A program made the position numbers and the translations under genes. The notes under the pieces were generated by a model, which saw nothing but the letters and a program-made list of their open reading frames with translations, did not search any database and was not told the origin of the DNA. From Prorocentrum cordatum (lineage: Eukaryota > Sar > Dinophyceae > Prorocentrales > Prorocentraceae), in the NCBI GenBank assembly GCA_963575745.1, contig CAUYUJ010005714.1, positions 213,501 to 277,500 on the forward strand: a DNA stretch of 64,000 nt, read 5' to 3'. Shown piece by piece: positions 43,158 through 52,255 of the stretch (positions within the stretch are counted from its first letter, which is position 1; every line of letters starts with the position of its first letter).

Positions 43158-46100
43158 ATGACGGAGTTCACACACAACCAGTCAGTGATACCAAGCTGGA
43201 ATGGAGATCCAGCGAAATGGCGAGATTACAAACAGGAGGTAACATTGTGGAAGCTCAGTGAGAATTTGGAAGTGACACAAAGCTTGGCATCGAAGTTTGT
43301 CCTGCGTTTGACGGGTACAGCCAGGTCGGCCGCTCTCAATATGACGGAGCAGGAACTCCACCCGCCGCCGGACGACGGCATAGAGGATGCGAGCGAGAAG
43401 AAGCGCGATCGCAACCAGAAGGGCATCGAGAACGTGCTAATGCACCTCGAGGCAAACCTAGGCCAGCAGAAGCCGGTGCAGAAGGGAGAGACGCTAGAAA
43501 AGTTCTTCGAGTCGACTCAGCACCATCGCCGCCGTGGAGAACGCATGACGGATTGGCTCGTGCGATTCGAGGCGGGACTACAGCAACTACGTGAGAACGA
43601 GGTTGACCTCACTACGCTTGACGACGTGGCCGGCTGGTTCCTGCTACGCAAGGCTGGGCTCACGGCCGAGCGCCGTGAGCGCGTCGTGGGCAACTTGCCG
43701 GACGAGCACTACTCATTTCAGCGCATCAGGGGCCTGCTGGTGCGCATGTTCCCCGATATCCACACATCCGAACGACACGCAAGCTTGCCGTCACGATCGT
43801 GGCCGCAGCGACCAAACAGTAGTTGGCAGCGCTCACCGCCAAGCCGAGCACGTTCAGCCAACATCGCTGACGAGCCAGAAGACGAGCATGAGGACTCGGA
43901 GGACGGCGACGACAACGACACGGAGGCAGACGTCCAGGACATCGTGCGCCAGGAGCTCGAGGCCTTCAGCGCCGAGCTGGAGCAGTCCAATTACGACCTC
44001 GGCGAGGTGTTCGATCGGGGCGACTCTGCCAAGGTGGAGGCTGCCGCGGCGGAGCTCGCCGCGATTCCCGAGGCCATGGCGACCATGCGGTCGGCCCGGG
44101 AGGCTATCAAGGGCCGCGGGAAGGCTTCGCCCAAGCGCCGACCCGCGGGCAAGCTACAAGGCCGCGTGGACCAGCGCAAGAAGAACTCCAAGTGCTGGGA
44201 CTGCGGCGAGGCGGGGCACTGGACCGGTGACAAGGAGTGCCCGACACCAGGCGCTCGAAAGTTCGCCCCAAATTCTAAGCAAAAGGGCGGAGGACGAGGC
44301 GGCGGAGGTCGCTCGCACCGCCAGGCCAACATCACCGAGCAGGTCCACGACCAGAATCACGTGGAGTTCGGTGACGAAGAAGTGATTCTTCATCCAGAAG
44401 GTCCGATTACTCCGCCCCCCGAGACTCTGGTCTCCGAGCGCGTGGTGCCAGATTTGCCCACCATAAACACCACCAACGCTGGCGAGAAGCCCAACGACGA
44501 CGGCGTCGGCGTGATCGACACTGCCTGTCTCTTCTGCGTTGGCGGGCTCAGCTGGTACAAGCAGTGCAAGGAGAAGCTCACCAAGATGGGTCTGGCCGAC
44601 CAGATCCTGGAGGAGCCAGAGAACGAAGTCTACAGGTTCGGGAACGGCGGCACGCTCCCGAGCAAGCTGCGCGTCACAGCCCCACTCGTCCTGTGTGGAC
44701 GCGCTGGTCGCATAATATTCAGCGTCGTGGACAGCCCCACGCTCGGCCTGCTTATCGGCCGGGACTTCATTCAGCCGAGCAAGATCGACATCTCGCTCTG
44801 GCGGGAACAGATCCGCATCGGGAACCATTCCCAGAAGCTCATCACGAGCAGCGCAGGACATCCCGCGATCGACCTCCGCCCGGAGGACTGGCTCGCCATC
44901 AAGGGCGCGGGCCACGAGTTTGGACCGAAGGCTGTTAGTACTAAGAGCATCGCCAAGCGGCCAGCCCCGAAGCCCACGGTCAACCTCACTACGAAGGCGA
45001 GCAACTTGCTCGAGAATATCACGAGACTCATTCCCAAGAAGGAGCTCAATGTACCGAGACGACTTCAACAGCGACGCGGCGGCAGCTCAAGGCTCATGGC
45101 CGCCGTAAGCTTTGCGTTGGTCTGCTGTTCGACGGCGGTCGCGCCGCCGACGTTTGCTCCAACAATGATTTCGGCTACCACCTGCATCGCCGAGCCCCTC
45201 GACGATTGCGTGGCCTGCGGCGCCAAGTCCTATACTGACTGTTGCCACCTCGGATTCTGCTCCGAGTGCGTTTTCGGCAACTCGGTCACGCTGGACATCG
45301 AGAACGACAGCGACCCGAAGGAGGTCAACATCGTGGAGGAGGAGCAGATGAAGGTACGGCGGCTCAAGAAAGGGACAAGGCTGCAGCTGACCGCCGGCAG
45401 GCGGTCGGCCATCGTCACCAACAAGAGCGGCGTTAAGCCGCACACAGTCAGCCAGGCGCTCAAGGCTGACCTGGCCAAGTCAACTACGAGCTCGAGCGGA
45501 ATCTCGAGCAACACCACCATCCTCTACGAGTGGTGCTGCAACCCCGACAGCAAGCTCAGTGCGAAGTGGATTGAGAGTGGAGGAGCTGCTGTACGTTGCG
45601 GTCTTCCTGGATACGACCTCTCTCGGAAGCTCATCGTCGAGAAGCTCGAGGACAAGATTCGGAAGAACCTGCGGAAGGGCCAGAGTGCACGGGTCCATGC
45701 CGCATTTCCATGCACGCCATGGACCACGTTGCAGCGCATCATCCTGAAGATCGACCCCCGCAAGGCTGAGAAGCTGGAAAAGGACCGGAAGTATTCCGCC
45801 AGGATGATCGACCTTTTCCTGACGTCAATGAGCCGCCTGCGGAAGGAGTTTGGCAGCCAGCTCGCGGTCTCCTTCGAGTGGCCGCGCTACTGCGACGGCT
45901 GGGATCAGAGGAAGAACTACACCGCGAAGAAGCTGAAGGATCACCTCCCGCGCATCATCGACTTCGATGGCTGCGCTTACGGCCTTCAGACAAGGAACGG
46001 GGACGCGGTCAAGAAGCCGTGGAGGATTATCACCGACCACTACGGGATCGACGACTCGCTGCACAAGCTTTGCAACGGCCTACACAAACACGTCGAGGCC

Positions 46101-49100
46101 CGTGGCAAGCTCGCCAAGGACAGCGAGAACTACACCGATAAGCTCGTCGCCATGCTGGTCAAGCAGCTTCGCAAGACGAACATGACCGAGCACCGCGAGG
46201 CAAACCCCGCGGAACCAACGAGACGGAGAGCCGCGAGGAGGACAGCGCCTGCCCCGGCAGCCCCCGCAGAGCCAGCCTTGACGGCAGCGGAGGAGCGGAC
46301 GCTCAAGTCCGCCATACTGCAGCTCCACGTCAACACGGGGCACCCTGCCAACGACGCGTTGGCCCGGGCCATCCGAGTGACGGGTGGATCCCAAAGAGCG
46401 GTCGAGATGGCACTCAACCTGCACTGCGAAGTCTGCGCCGCCCATCGGCGACCCCTACCTCATCTACCTGGGAGAATCAAGCTAGATAGGGACTTCAATG
46501 ATTCCATTGGAGTGGACTTGTTCACTCTCGCCGACTACGCCGGCAATCAGTTGGTTTTTCTCAATGTGGTCGACCTCGCCTTTGGATTTACATTATGTGG
46601 TACAGTTTCTTCAAGACACCCCTCGGTTGTATTCGCGAGGCTTTTGCAGATTTGGATTACACCGTTTGGGGCACCACAACGGGTACTTTTCGATGGAGGA
46701 GGCGAGTTTGAGAGGGAGTTCTCAAAGGAACTCGAGGACATGGGCTGTCGCCTTATGACTACTGCCGCGGCTATGCCGCAACAGAACGCCACCGTGGAAA
46801 GGCACGGCGGCATGTGGAAGGTCCACGCCAGGAAGCTGATCGACCAGTTCAGCATCAGGTTCGATCAGCCCGCGAACGCCCACAAGATCCAGTGGCTGCT
46901 CGCCGCTGTCTGCTGGGCTATGAATAGCTCAATCAATGCCAGTGGGTATTCACCGGCACAGTGGGTACTCGGACGTGGACTTCAACTACCCTATTGCCTG
47001 CTGGATAGCGCTGGGAGACTCTCGCTACACGAGAGAGTGGTCTCTGACAAGTCCTTCTCTGAGAGGATTGCCCTCATGAAGGCCGCCCAGACGTCAATCC
47101 AGCATCTGCGTTTCAACCAGTCCCTATCCCGGGCCTTACTCGCACGATCGCGCGCGGATGGAGCTCAGCACGCGTCGGATATCTATCAAACGGGGGACCA
47201 GATATACTACTGGAGGGGGAACGGCAAGCCTAAGCGCGAATGGGCTTTGCAGTGGCATGGACCCGGCATCATCATTGGCTTCGAGGGCACCTCGAACGTA
47301 TGGGTCAGCCATCGTTCCACCACCGTCAAGGTCAACCGAGGACATTTACGCCACGCTACTGCCTCAGAGCTCGTGCCCTGGGGACAGGTACTCAACGCCA
47401 TGAACGGCAATCAGCCACCACCACCGCCAGGACAACCACCAGCTGACCAGCCCCCACCTCCTGACGGACCACAGCCACCGGGACCAGGAGGAGGGGACGA
47501 AGGATCACCACATGAAGGAGGAGACTGCGGTGGAGGAGGATTACCACCATCAGATGAAGGAGGAGATGGAGATACATTCATCGACCTCACGGGCGAAACG
47601 CCGAAGAAACGCCCGCGAGTGGACAACGCTCCGCCAGCACTACCACCTCCGCCACCGGCCATCAAGCAGCACAACTTCGGCAACATCGAAGATACTCCAC
47701 ACAATCGCCGCGCCCATGCTACTCTTGAGTGGATTCGCCGACGGCAAGGAGATGGAGAATATACGACCAGTGGGGGCGCCTCAGGCAGCGGTTCAGCACC
47801 AGCACCTTCGGGAGGAGATCTTCTGCCAGCGCCTCCAGCGCCTGTTGCTGACTCAGCTGCTGCCGCTGACCCCGCTCATGACCCTGCTCATGCCCAAATA
47901 CAAGCCCAAGAAGACCCAGATCACGCTGAAGATCCAGCTCCAGAACCTATCGTGCAACCAGAAGTACATGACGAACAGCCTGAAGAGCGCGATGGAACAC
48001 GACTTCCACCACCAGGAGCTCGACGCACAGAAGCTGATGGACATTCATCGGATGCCGACAGCTCCGGATCCGAAGGTCTACGCGACTGGAGCAAGGCCGC
48101 GGAGGAGGAAGTTCGCAAAGAAGCCTTTGCCCGCAGACCACAGCATCCTGAAGGACAACGCGGCAACAAGGCTCAGCGCCAAGCTCAACAAGAGGACGCA
48201 CCTCGCGCCCTCGAACGTGACAGGCACGATCAAACAGACGACCGCAGCAAAGCCATTAAGCGCAAGGAATTCTTGGAGAGTCTCAAGGACGACCTACCCA
48301 AGTGCTTCAAGAGGCCGAAAGACACACTCAGGACCGACCTCTACTTGGACAACTATTTTGAGATCAACGACGACGATTCGCATTCGACCATCCGACTCCG
48401 GGAGGTGATGCTCACCGGAAAGGCCGCTGCTAAGGAGATCAGGTACGACCAGCTCTCCGCCAAGGACAAGAAGCTCATGGACATGGCCATGAAGGTTGAG
48501 TGGTCCAAGTGGACCGAGTTCGGGGCCTACAAGAAGCTACCGCCCAAGGAGTTGAAGGAGATCTTCCAGCGACACCCTGGAATACGACCAGTTGGTACCC
48601 GCTGGGTGCTCACGCAGAAGGCCGCCAACCTCATGAAGGCCCGCCTTGTCGTCCAGGGCTGTCAAGAGGACAAGTCCCAGATCCGTGCGGACGCGCCGAC
48701 CGGGTCAAGGGACGCGCTTTACCTCACGCTTGCTGCCGCCGCCCAGCTTGGCTGGGACCTCACGTCGTACGACGCGATGACGGCTTACCTGCAGTCGGGC
48801 AACATCGAGAGACTGCTATTGCTGCGCATGCCAGCCAAGAACCCGCCGCCAGGTACATCGCCCGGCGAGATCGTGATGGCGACTGGCGCCATCTATGGTA
48901 CCCGGGATGCTGGACGCCAGTGGTACCTCTACGCCCAAAAGGTGTTCCAGGAGCACGGCCTCATCGAGAGCAAGCTCGAGAAGGGCCTTTACTACTTCTA
49001 CGACGACAAAGGGCTCGCTGCTATGATCCACTCCCATGTGCATGATTTCCTCATCGCCCAGCGCGGAAGCTCCAGCGAGTGGAAGCGAGTCATTAGCTCC

Positions 49101-50864
49101 TTGCAGAAAAGGCTGCACCTCAAGAAGGTAGAGGGTATCATCAAGTACTGCGGCCGGACAATCAACAAGACCAACGAGGAGTTCCGCATTACCCAGGCGA
49201 CGGCCGCCGCCCAGGTGGATTTCATCGAACTCAACGCCCAACGCGGACGATCACCAGAGGATCGTCTTACCACCTCGGAGGTCTCAGGATATCGCCACAC
49301 ACTCGGCCAACTGCTTTGGCTCGCAGTACAGACGCGAGTGGACATCGCCTGCCCGGTGAGCCTTGCGGCTCGCCGCACCAACACCGCCACCGTGGCCGAC
49401 GCCAAGACGCTGAACAAGACCGTCGCTTACGTGCACGGGTCCGCCGATTTCGCCATAGTCATCAAGCGCAACATCATCGACCTGCGCACTTGCACCATCG
49501 TCTGTTTCAGCGACGCGGCCTTCGCCAATGTGGACGGGGTGAAGAGCCAGTGGGGCATGGCGATCGGGCTAACCCACAAGCCACGGGACGTCGTGGCTGG
49601 ACGATATGACTTGTGCCTGCCTGTGGCCTGGCATTCGGGCACGGTCAAGCGATCCGTGAAGTCGACGCTGGCCGCCGAGGGCTACGCCACTCTGGAGGGC
49701 GCCGAGTCGAGCACGTGGTTCGGCCAGCTACTTACGGAGGCCTACAACCCGAAGAAGACGCTCAAGCAGATCGACGACCTCAGCACCAAACGATCCGGGG
49801 AGATCTATAGCGACAGCAACGGCCTGGTGACGCACATCAAGTCTGACGTGGGTCAATCCACGGACAAGCGGTTCCGCATCGTGGCATCAATGATCAAGGA
49901 GACGGTGCACCCCAACAGCCAGCTGAAGCTCTCGTGGATACCTACGTGGAGTATGGTCGCCGACGCGCTCACCAAGATCATGGAGACCGGAGTGCTCCTC
50001 GCTTTCTTCGGGGCCAAGAAGTACAACTTTGGCACTAGGCAACCGCGCGCCGCCATGCTTGCCTCAGTGCTGATGACATGTCTCGGACGCGTGAAGGCAC
50101 AGCATCCCCCACAGGAATGGCAAGTGCCGATGTCACATTGGATCTACTACATGACATTAATTGCGATGCTCAGTGGGATCATGATTGGATTTACATTATT
50201 CGCAGCGCTGTGGTTTGTGGTGCGAAAGGAGATATTTGGGCCAGGCGACCCCAATCCCATCCAGATCGGGACCATCAACAACACCAGCAATGGGTCCAAG
50301 GCCGACCACACCGGGCACGCGGACACTCCCTTGCCCGGAGTATATCCAGGATGGGATGGACGATACCTTGGACGTCGTAACAACGTACAGCCTACCATTC
50401 CCGAAGACGTCGACGGAGATGTCTACATGGAGCCGCCGATGATTGCCGTCGCAGCCCAGAGTTCATCATCAGCAAGCGGATCGGCAGCGCCAGCCGCACC
50501 GCCCCCATCACCGGACAGCTTCGCGCAGGGAGCGAGCTCGGCGCCATTATCCCCGATGACGGTTCACAGTTCCTCGTCAGCCAGCGTGGTTTCGTGGAAC
50601 GGATCGACGCCAACGGTTTCGCCATCAGAGATGAACGCATGTGTGGCCGCCGAGCACAACATACGTGTGGGACACAACACACATAGTGTCTACATCACCT
50701 GCAGGACGTGCAGGAAGCTTGCGTCATGGCTTCGCAGGAATCATATGACCCATGAGCCAGATTTTTCGAGGATGCACAATAGTCTGCGCTGGGATTTACA
50801 GAATAGATGGAGGCAGCTACAAGGACTGCCCGGCAAGGCGAAAGCTCAAAAGAAGATTTCGTGA
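43158..50864 (+). CDS. Ty1/copia Gag-Pol polyprotein with extra MTase-like domain
   Basis: 2,568 residues from the first in-frame ATG after the leader (MTEFTHNQSVIPSWNGDPAK). In order: gag; a CCHC-like knuckle CWDCGEAGHWTGDKEC at 44,193 with spacing C-X2-C-X4-H-X6-C; retropepsin-like protease with VIDTACLF (Asp at 44,517) and LLIGRDF near 44,755; a hydrophobic stretch at about 45,096; a Cys-rich patch at 45,183-45,270; a methyltransferase-like segment with LYEWCC (45,522), FPCTPW (45,705) and FEWP (45,873); the zinc-binding integrase N-terminus (HVNTGHP, LHCEVC); the integrase core with Asp 46,515, Asp 46,692 and Glu 46,797; a Pro/Gly-rich linker; RT with motif A Asp at 48,771 and HVHD at 49,035-49,046; RNase H with Asp 49,512, Glu 49,677 and Asp 49,812; and a C-terminal transmembrane stretch at about 50,151-50,222. 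HVHD in place of the family's (Y/H)VDD removes one catalytic Asp, so this copy is probably RT-defective. Confidence 0.95.
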   Translation: MTEFTHNQSVIPSWNGDPAKWRDYKQEVTLWKLSENLEVTQSLASKFVLRLTGTARSAALNMTEQELHPPPDDGIEDASEKKRDRNQKGIENVLMHLEANLGQQKPVQKGETLEKFFESTQHHRRRGERMTDWLVRFEAGLQQLRENEVDLTTLDDVAGWFLLRKAGLTAERRERVVGNLPDEHYSFQRIRGLLVRMFPDIHTSERHASLPSRSWPQRPNSSWQRSPPSRARSANIADEPEDEHEDSEDGDDNDTEADVQDIVRQELEAFSAELEQSNYDLGEVFDRGDSAKVEAAAAELAAIPEAMATMRSAREAIKGRGKASPKRRPAGKLQGRVDQRKKNSKCWDCGEAGHWTGDKECPTPGARKFAPNSKQKGGGRGGGGRSHRQANITEQVHDQNHVEFGDEEVILHPEGPITPPPETLVSERVVPDLPTINTTNAGEKPNDDGVGVIDTACLFCVGGLSWYKQCKEKLTKMGLADQILEEPENEVYRFGNGGTLPSKLRVTAPLVLCGRAGRIIFSVVDSPTLGLLIGRDFIQPSKIDISLWREQIRIGNHSQKLITSSAGHPAIDLRPEDWLAIKGAGHEFGPKAVSTKSIAKRPAPKPTVNLTTKASNLLENITRLIPKKELNVPRRLQQRRGGSSRLMAAVSFALVCCSTAVAPPTFAPTMISATTCIAEPLDDCVACGAKSYTDCCHLGFCSECVFGNSVTLDIENDSDPKEVNIVEEEQMKVRRLKKGTRLQLTAGRRSAIVTNKSGVKPHTVSQALKADLAKSTTSSSGISSNTTILYEWCCNPDSKLSAKWIESGGAAVRCGLPGYDLSRKLIVEKLEDKIRKNLRKGQSARVHAAFPCTPWTTLQRIILKIDPRKAEKLEKDRKYSARMIDLFLTSMSRLRKEFGSQLAVSFEWPRYCDGWDQRKNYTAKKLKDHLPRIIDFDGCAYGLQTRNGDAVKKPWRIITDHYGIDDSLHKLCNGLHKHVEARGKLAKDSENYTDKLVAMLVKQLRKTNMTEHREANPAEPTRRRAARRTAPAPAAPAEPALTAAEERTLKSAILQLHVNTGHPANDALARAIRVTGGSQRAVEMALNLHCEVCAAHRRPLPHLPGRIKLDRDFNDSIGVDLFTLADYAGNQLVFLNVVDLAFGFTLCGTVSSRHPSVVFARLLQIWITPFGAPQRVLFDGGGEFEREFSKELEDMGCRLMTTAAAMPQQNATVERHGGMWKVHARKLIDQFSIRFDQPANAHKIQWLLAAVCWAMNSSINASGYSPAQWVLGRGLQLPYCLLDSAGRLSLHERVVSDKSFSERIALMKAAQTSIQHLRFNQSLSRALLARSRADGAQHASDIYQTGDQIYYWRGNGKPKREWALQWHGPGIIIGFEGTSNVWVSHRSTTVKVNRGHLRHATASELVPWGQVLNAMNGNQPPPPPGQPPADQPPPPDGPQPPGPGGGDEGSPHEGGDCGGGGLPPSDEGGDGDTFIDLTGETPKKRPRVDNAPPALPPPPPAIKQHNFGNIEDTPHNRRAHATLEWIRRRQGDGEYTTSGGASGSGSAPAPSGGDLLPAPPAPVADSAAAADPAHDPAHAQIQAQEDPDHAEDPAPEPIVQPEVHDEQPEERDGTRLPPPGARRTEADGHSSDADSSGSEGLRDWSKAAEEEVRKEAFARRPQHPEGQRGNKAQRQAQQEDAPRALERDRHDQTDDRSKAIKRKEFLESLKDDLPKCFKRPKDTLRTDLYLDNYFEINDDDSHSTIRLREVMLTGKAAAKEIRYDQLSAKDKKLMDMAMKVEWSKWTEFGAYKKLPPKELKEIFQRHPGIRPVGTRWVLTQKAANLMKARLVVQGCQEDKSQIRADAPTGSRDALYLTLAAAAQLGWDLTSYDAMTAYLQSGNIERLLLLRMPAKNPPPGTSPGEIVMATGAIYGTRDAGRQWYLYAQKVFQEHGLIESKLEKGLYYFYDDKGLAAMIHSHVHDFLIAQRGSSSEWKRVISSLQKRLHLKKVEGIIKYCGRTINKTNEEFRITQATAAAQVDFIELNAQRGRSPEDRLTTSEVSGYRHTLGQLLWLAVQTRVDIACPVSLAARRTNTATVADAKTLNKTVAYVHGSADFAIVIKRNIIDLRTCTIVCFSDAAFANVDGVKSQWGMAIGLTHKPRDVVAGRYDLCLPVAWHSGTVKRSVKSTLAAEGYATLEGAESSTWFGQLLTEAYNPKKTLKQIDDLSTKRSGEIYSDSNGLVTHIKSDVGQSTDKRFRIVASMIKETVHPNSQLKLSWIPTWSMVADALTKIMETGVLLAFFGAKKYNFGTRQPRAAMLASVLMTCLGRVKAQHPPQEWQVPMSHWIYYMTLIAMLSGIMIGFTLFAALWFVVRKEIFGPGDPNPIQIGTINNTSNGSKADHTGHADTPLPGVYPGWDGRYLGRRNNVQPTIPEDVDGDVYMEPPMIAVAAQSSSSASGSAAPAAPPPSPDSFAQGASSAPLSPMTVHSSSSASVVSWNGSTPTVSPSEMNACVAAEHNIRVGHNTHSVYITCRTCRKLASWLRRNHMTHEPDFSRMHNSLRWDLQNRWRQLQGLPGKAKAQKKIS
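45522..46160 (+). other. Methyltransferase-like domain within the copia polyprotein
   Basis: This segment lies between protease and integrase, where copia elements normally have nothing. Three short motifs follow the order and rough spacing of C5-cytosine methyltransferases: LYEWCCNPDSKL (motif I position, acidic residue then small loop), HAAFPCTPW (motif IV, PC with the possible nucleophile Cys at 45,711), and VSFEWPRYCDGW (motif VI, Glu at 45,876). The rest, including IDFDGCAYGLQ and KPWRIITD, is not recognised. The catalytic assignment is inference. Confidence 0.5.
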
Positions 50865-50887
50865 CGCACGCCGTCGCTATATATTCG

Positions 50888-51060
50888 GTGCCACATCCTG
50901 TGGCAGATTACGTTAGTCCGCATCGCTCTGTCAGCTCGTTTTCTTTACACCTGGAGCCACATCGTGTGGCAGACTACGTTAGTCCGAATTGTCTTACCAG
51001 CTCGTTTTCTTTACATTTGGCGCCACATCCTGTGGCAGATTACGCTAGTCCGCATTGTTC
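50888..51060 (+). repeat. 66-bp repeats in the 3' untranslated region
   Basis: Two full units and one partial unit, exact 66-base period (CCACAT at 50,891, 50,957 and 51,023). Each starts with the small palindrome CCACATCCTGTGG or CCACATCGTGTGG, followed by CAGATTACGTTAGTCCG. Possible RNA hairpins for packaging or 3' processing. Confidence 0.8.
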
Positions 51061-51360
51061 GAAGCTTTATTCAGTGTGCACAGGTTTTCTTTTATGTGGT
51101 GACGACCACACTATTGAGATTTTATCTTGATAAGATAGCGCTATTTGAGTTTTGTCGCATAGCGATCGGACTCGCGCCGCTGTTCGCTTTGAGAATTTAT
51201 GTATTTCTTGCCGGTGCGTGTAGCAGCACCCGTTAAATGCCCTGGGGCAGCCGGATAGCATGCCGACAAGGCCGTTTGCCTGTGTTTGTTTTGGAGCGCT
51301 CTGATTAATGAAGTGAGCTGCGATCGATGATCGTCGCTCGACGGCGCCGCGAGCGTCAAT

Positions 51361-51369
51361 CAGGAGGAG
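51361..51369 (+). promoter_or_regulatory. Polypurine tract
   Basis: AGGAGGAG lies directly before the right LTR, the expected site for plus-strand priming. Confidence 0.7.
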
Positions 51370-51536
51370 TGTGATTCCCGCTCACCTCCCGTGCCCTTCC
51401 TTCCCCGCTCTATCTCTCACGCCCGCCTTGTCGCTGCCGTTTTGTTTCGAACTAGGGCCCTTGGCCTTAGAGCTACGCAGAGAGCTTCGCCGCGCGATTC
51501 CTCGACAAACGATATCAGCGATATCCATATATCACA
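51370..51536 (+). repeat. Right LTR of the copia element
   Basis: 167 bp, same ends as the left LTR. Differences are seen near offsets 17-18 (TC/CT), 48 (G/T) and 159 (C/T). Confidence 0.95.
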
Positions 51537-51541
51537 GTAGC
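51537..51541. repeat. Target-site duplication GTAGC, right copy
   Basis: Exact copy of 42,332-42,336. Confidence 0.85.
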
Positions 51542-52021
51542 AACCGCAGACACGACGGCCCGGAAGACCTTGACTGGAGGCGTGCTTTGTGTCACCCTTT
51601 CCGTGGAGTGCGTAGACAGTTCACATGCTACTAATCGGGCTCTGACCGCCTTGGTGTCGTCCAGCGTGGGCTTGGGTTCCAGAGCCCACTTCGAGTCCAC
51701 TACGTGTAGACCCTGCCGGCGGAACTCCTCCCCAGGGGGTGTCGTCCTTCACACCGAAGTTGTCGATTTGGGATAGTTTCTCTAGCTCATCCTGCAACGC
51801 CCTCTCTGGATCGAGCCGGAAACCGCCCTTCGTGGAGTCCTAGTCCTTGCCCGCGTCCGTGTGCGCAGGCAGCGCCTGCAGCACCGGCCCTGCGGCCTCG
51901 GGGGCCGCTTGCAGGAGCGCCACTTCACTTCCATGCCGGCCGGCGCGTCACCGTGCCGGGCTCGTGGGGCGTGGCCAGCGCGCCCACGGGCGCCTGCCTG
52001 TTCACAGGCTCGCCCTCCGCT

Positions 52022-52255
52022 ATAGCCTCTCCCCCTCCCCCTCCCCCTCCCCCTCCCCTCCCCCCCTCCTCCTCCTCCTCCTCCTCCTCCTCCTCCTCCT
52101 CCTCCTCCTCCTCCTCCTCCTCCTCCTCCTCCTCCTCCTCCTCCTCCTCCTCCTCCCTCCGCACGCTCGACTCCTCCTCCTCCTCCTCCTCCTCCTCCTC
52201 CTCCTCCTCCTCCTCCTCCTCCTCCTCCTCCTCCTCCTCCTCCTCCTCCGCCTCC
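52022..52255. repeat. CTC/CCT microsatellite
   Basis: CCCCCT units pass into perfect CTC triplets with one CTCCGCACGCTCGA break near 52,160. It lies in what was the integrase-RT linker of the old element. Confidence 0.9.

Larger units (their letters stand above)
42337..51536 (+). mobile_element. Full-length Ty1/copia LTR retrotransposon
   Basis: A 9,200-bp element with 167-bp LTRs beginning TGTGATTCCC and ending ATATCACA, a GTAGC target duplication, a primer-binding site, one uninterrupted polyprotein frame and a purine tract before the right LTR. Domain order gag, protease, integrase, RT, RNase H (INT before RT) places it in Ty1/copia. By eye the LTRs differ at about 4 of 167 positions, so the insertion is fairly recent. 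It is inserted in antisense orientation in the RT gene of an older element. Unusual parts: very short LTRs, an in-frame tandem-repeat leader, a methyltransferase-like segment, and an altered RT active site. Confidence 0.95.

Noticed and set aside
42297-43175. 292-codon - strand frame of CGVADTVVGEV repeats
   Set aside because: It is the antisense reading of the copia leader repeats, kept open by the 27/33-bp periods.
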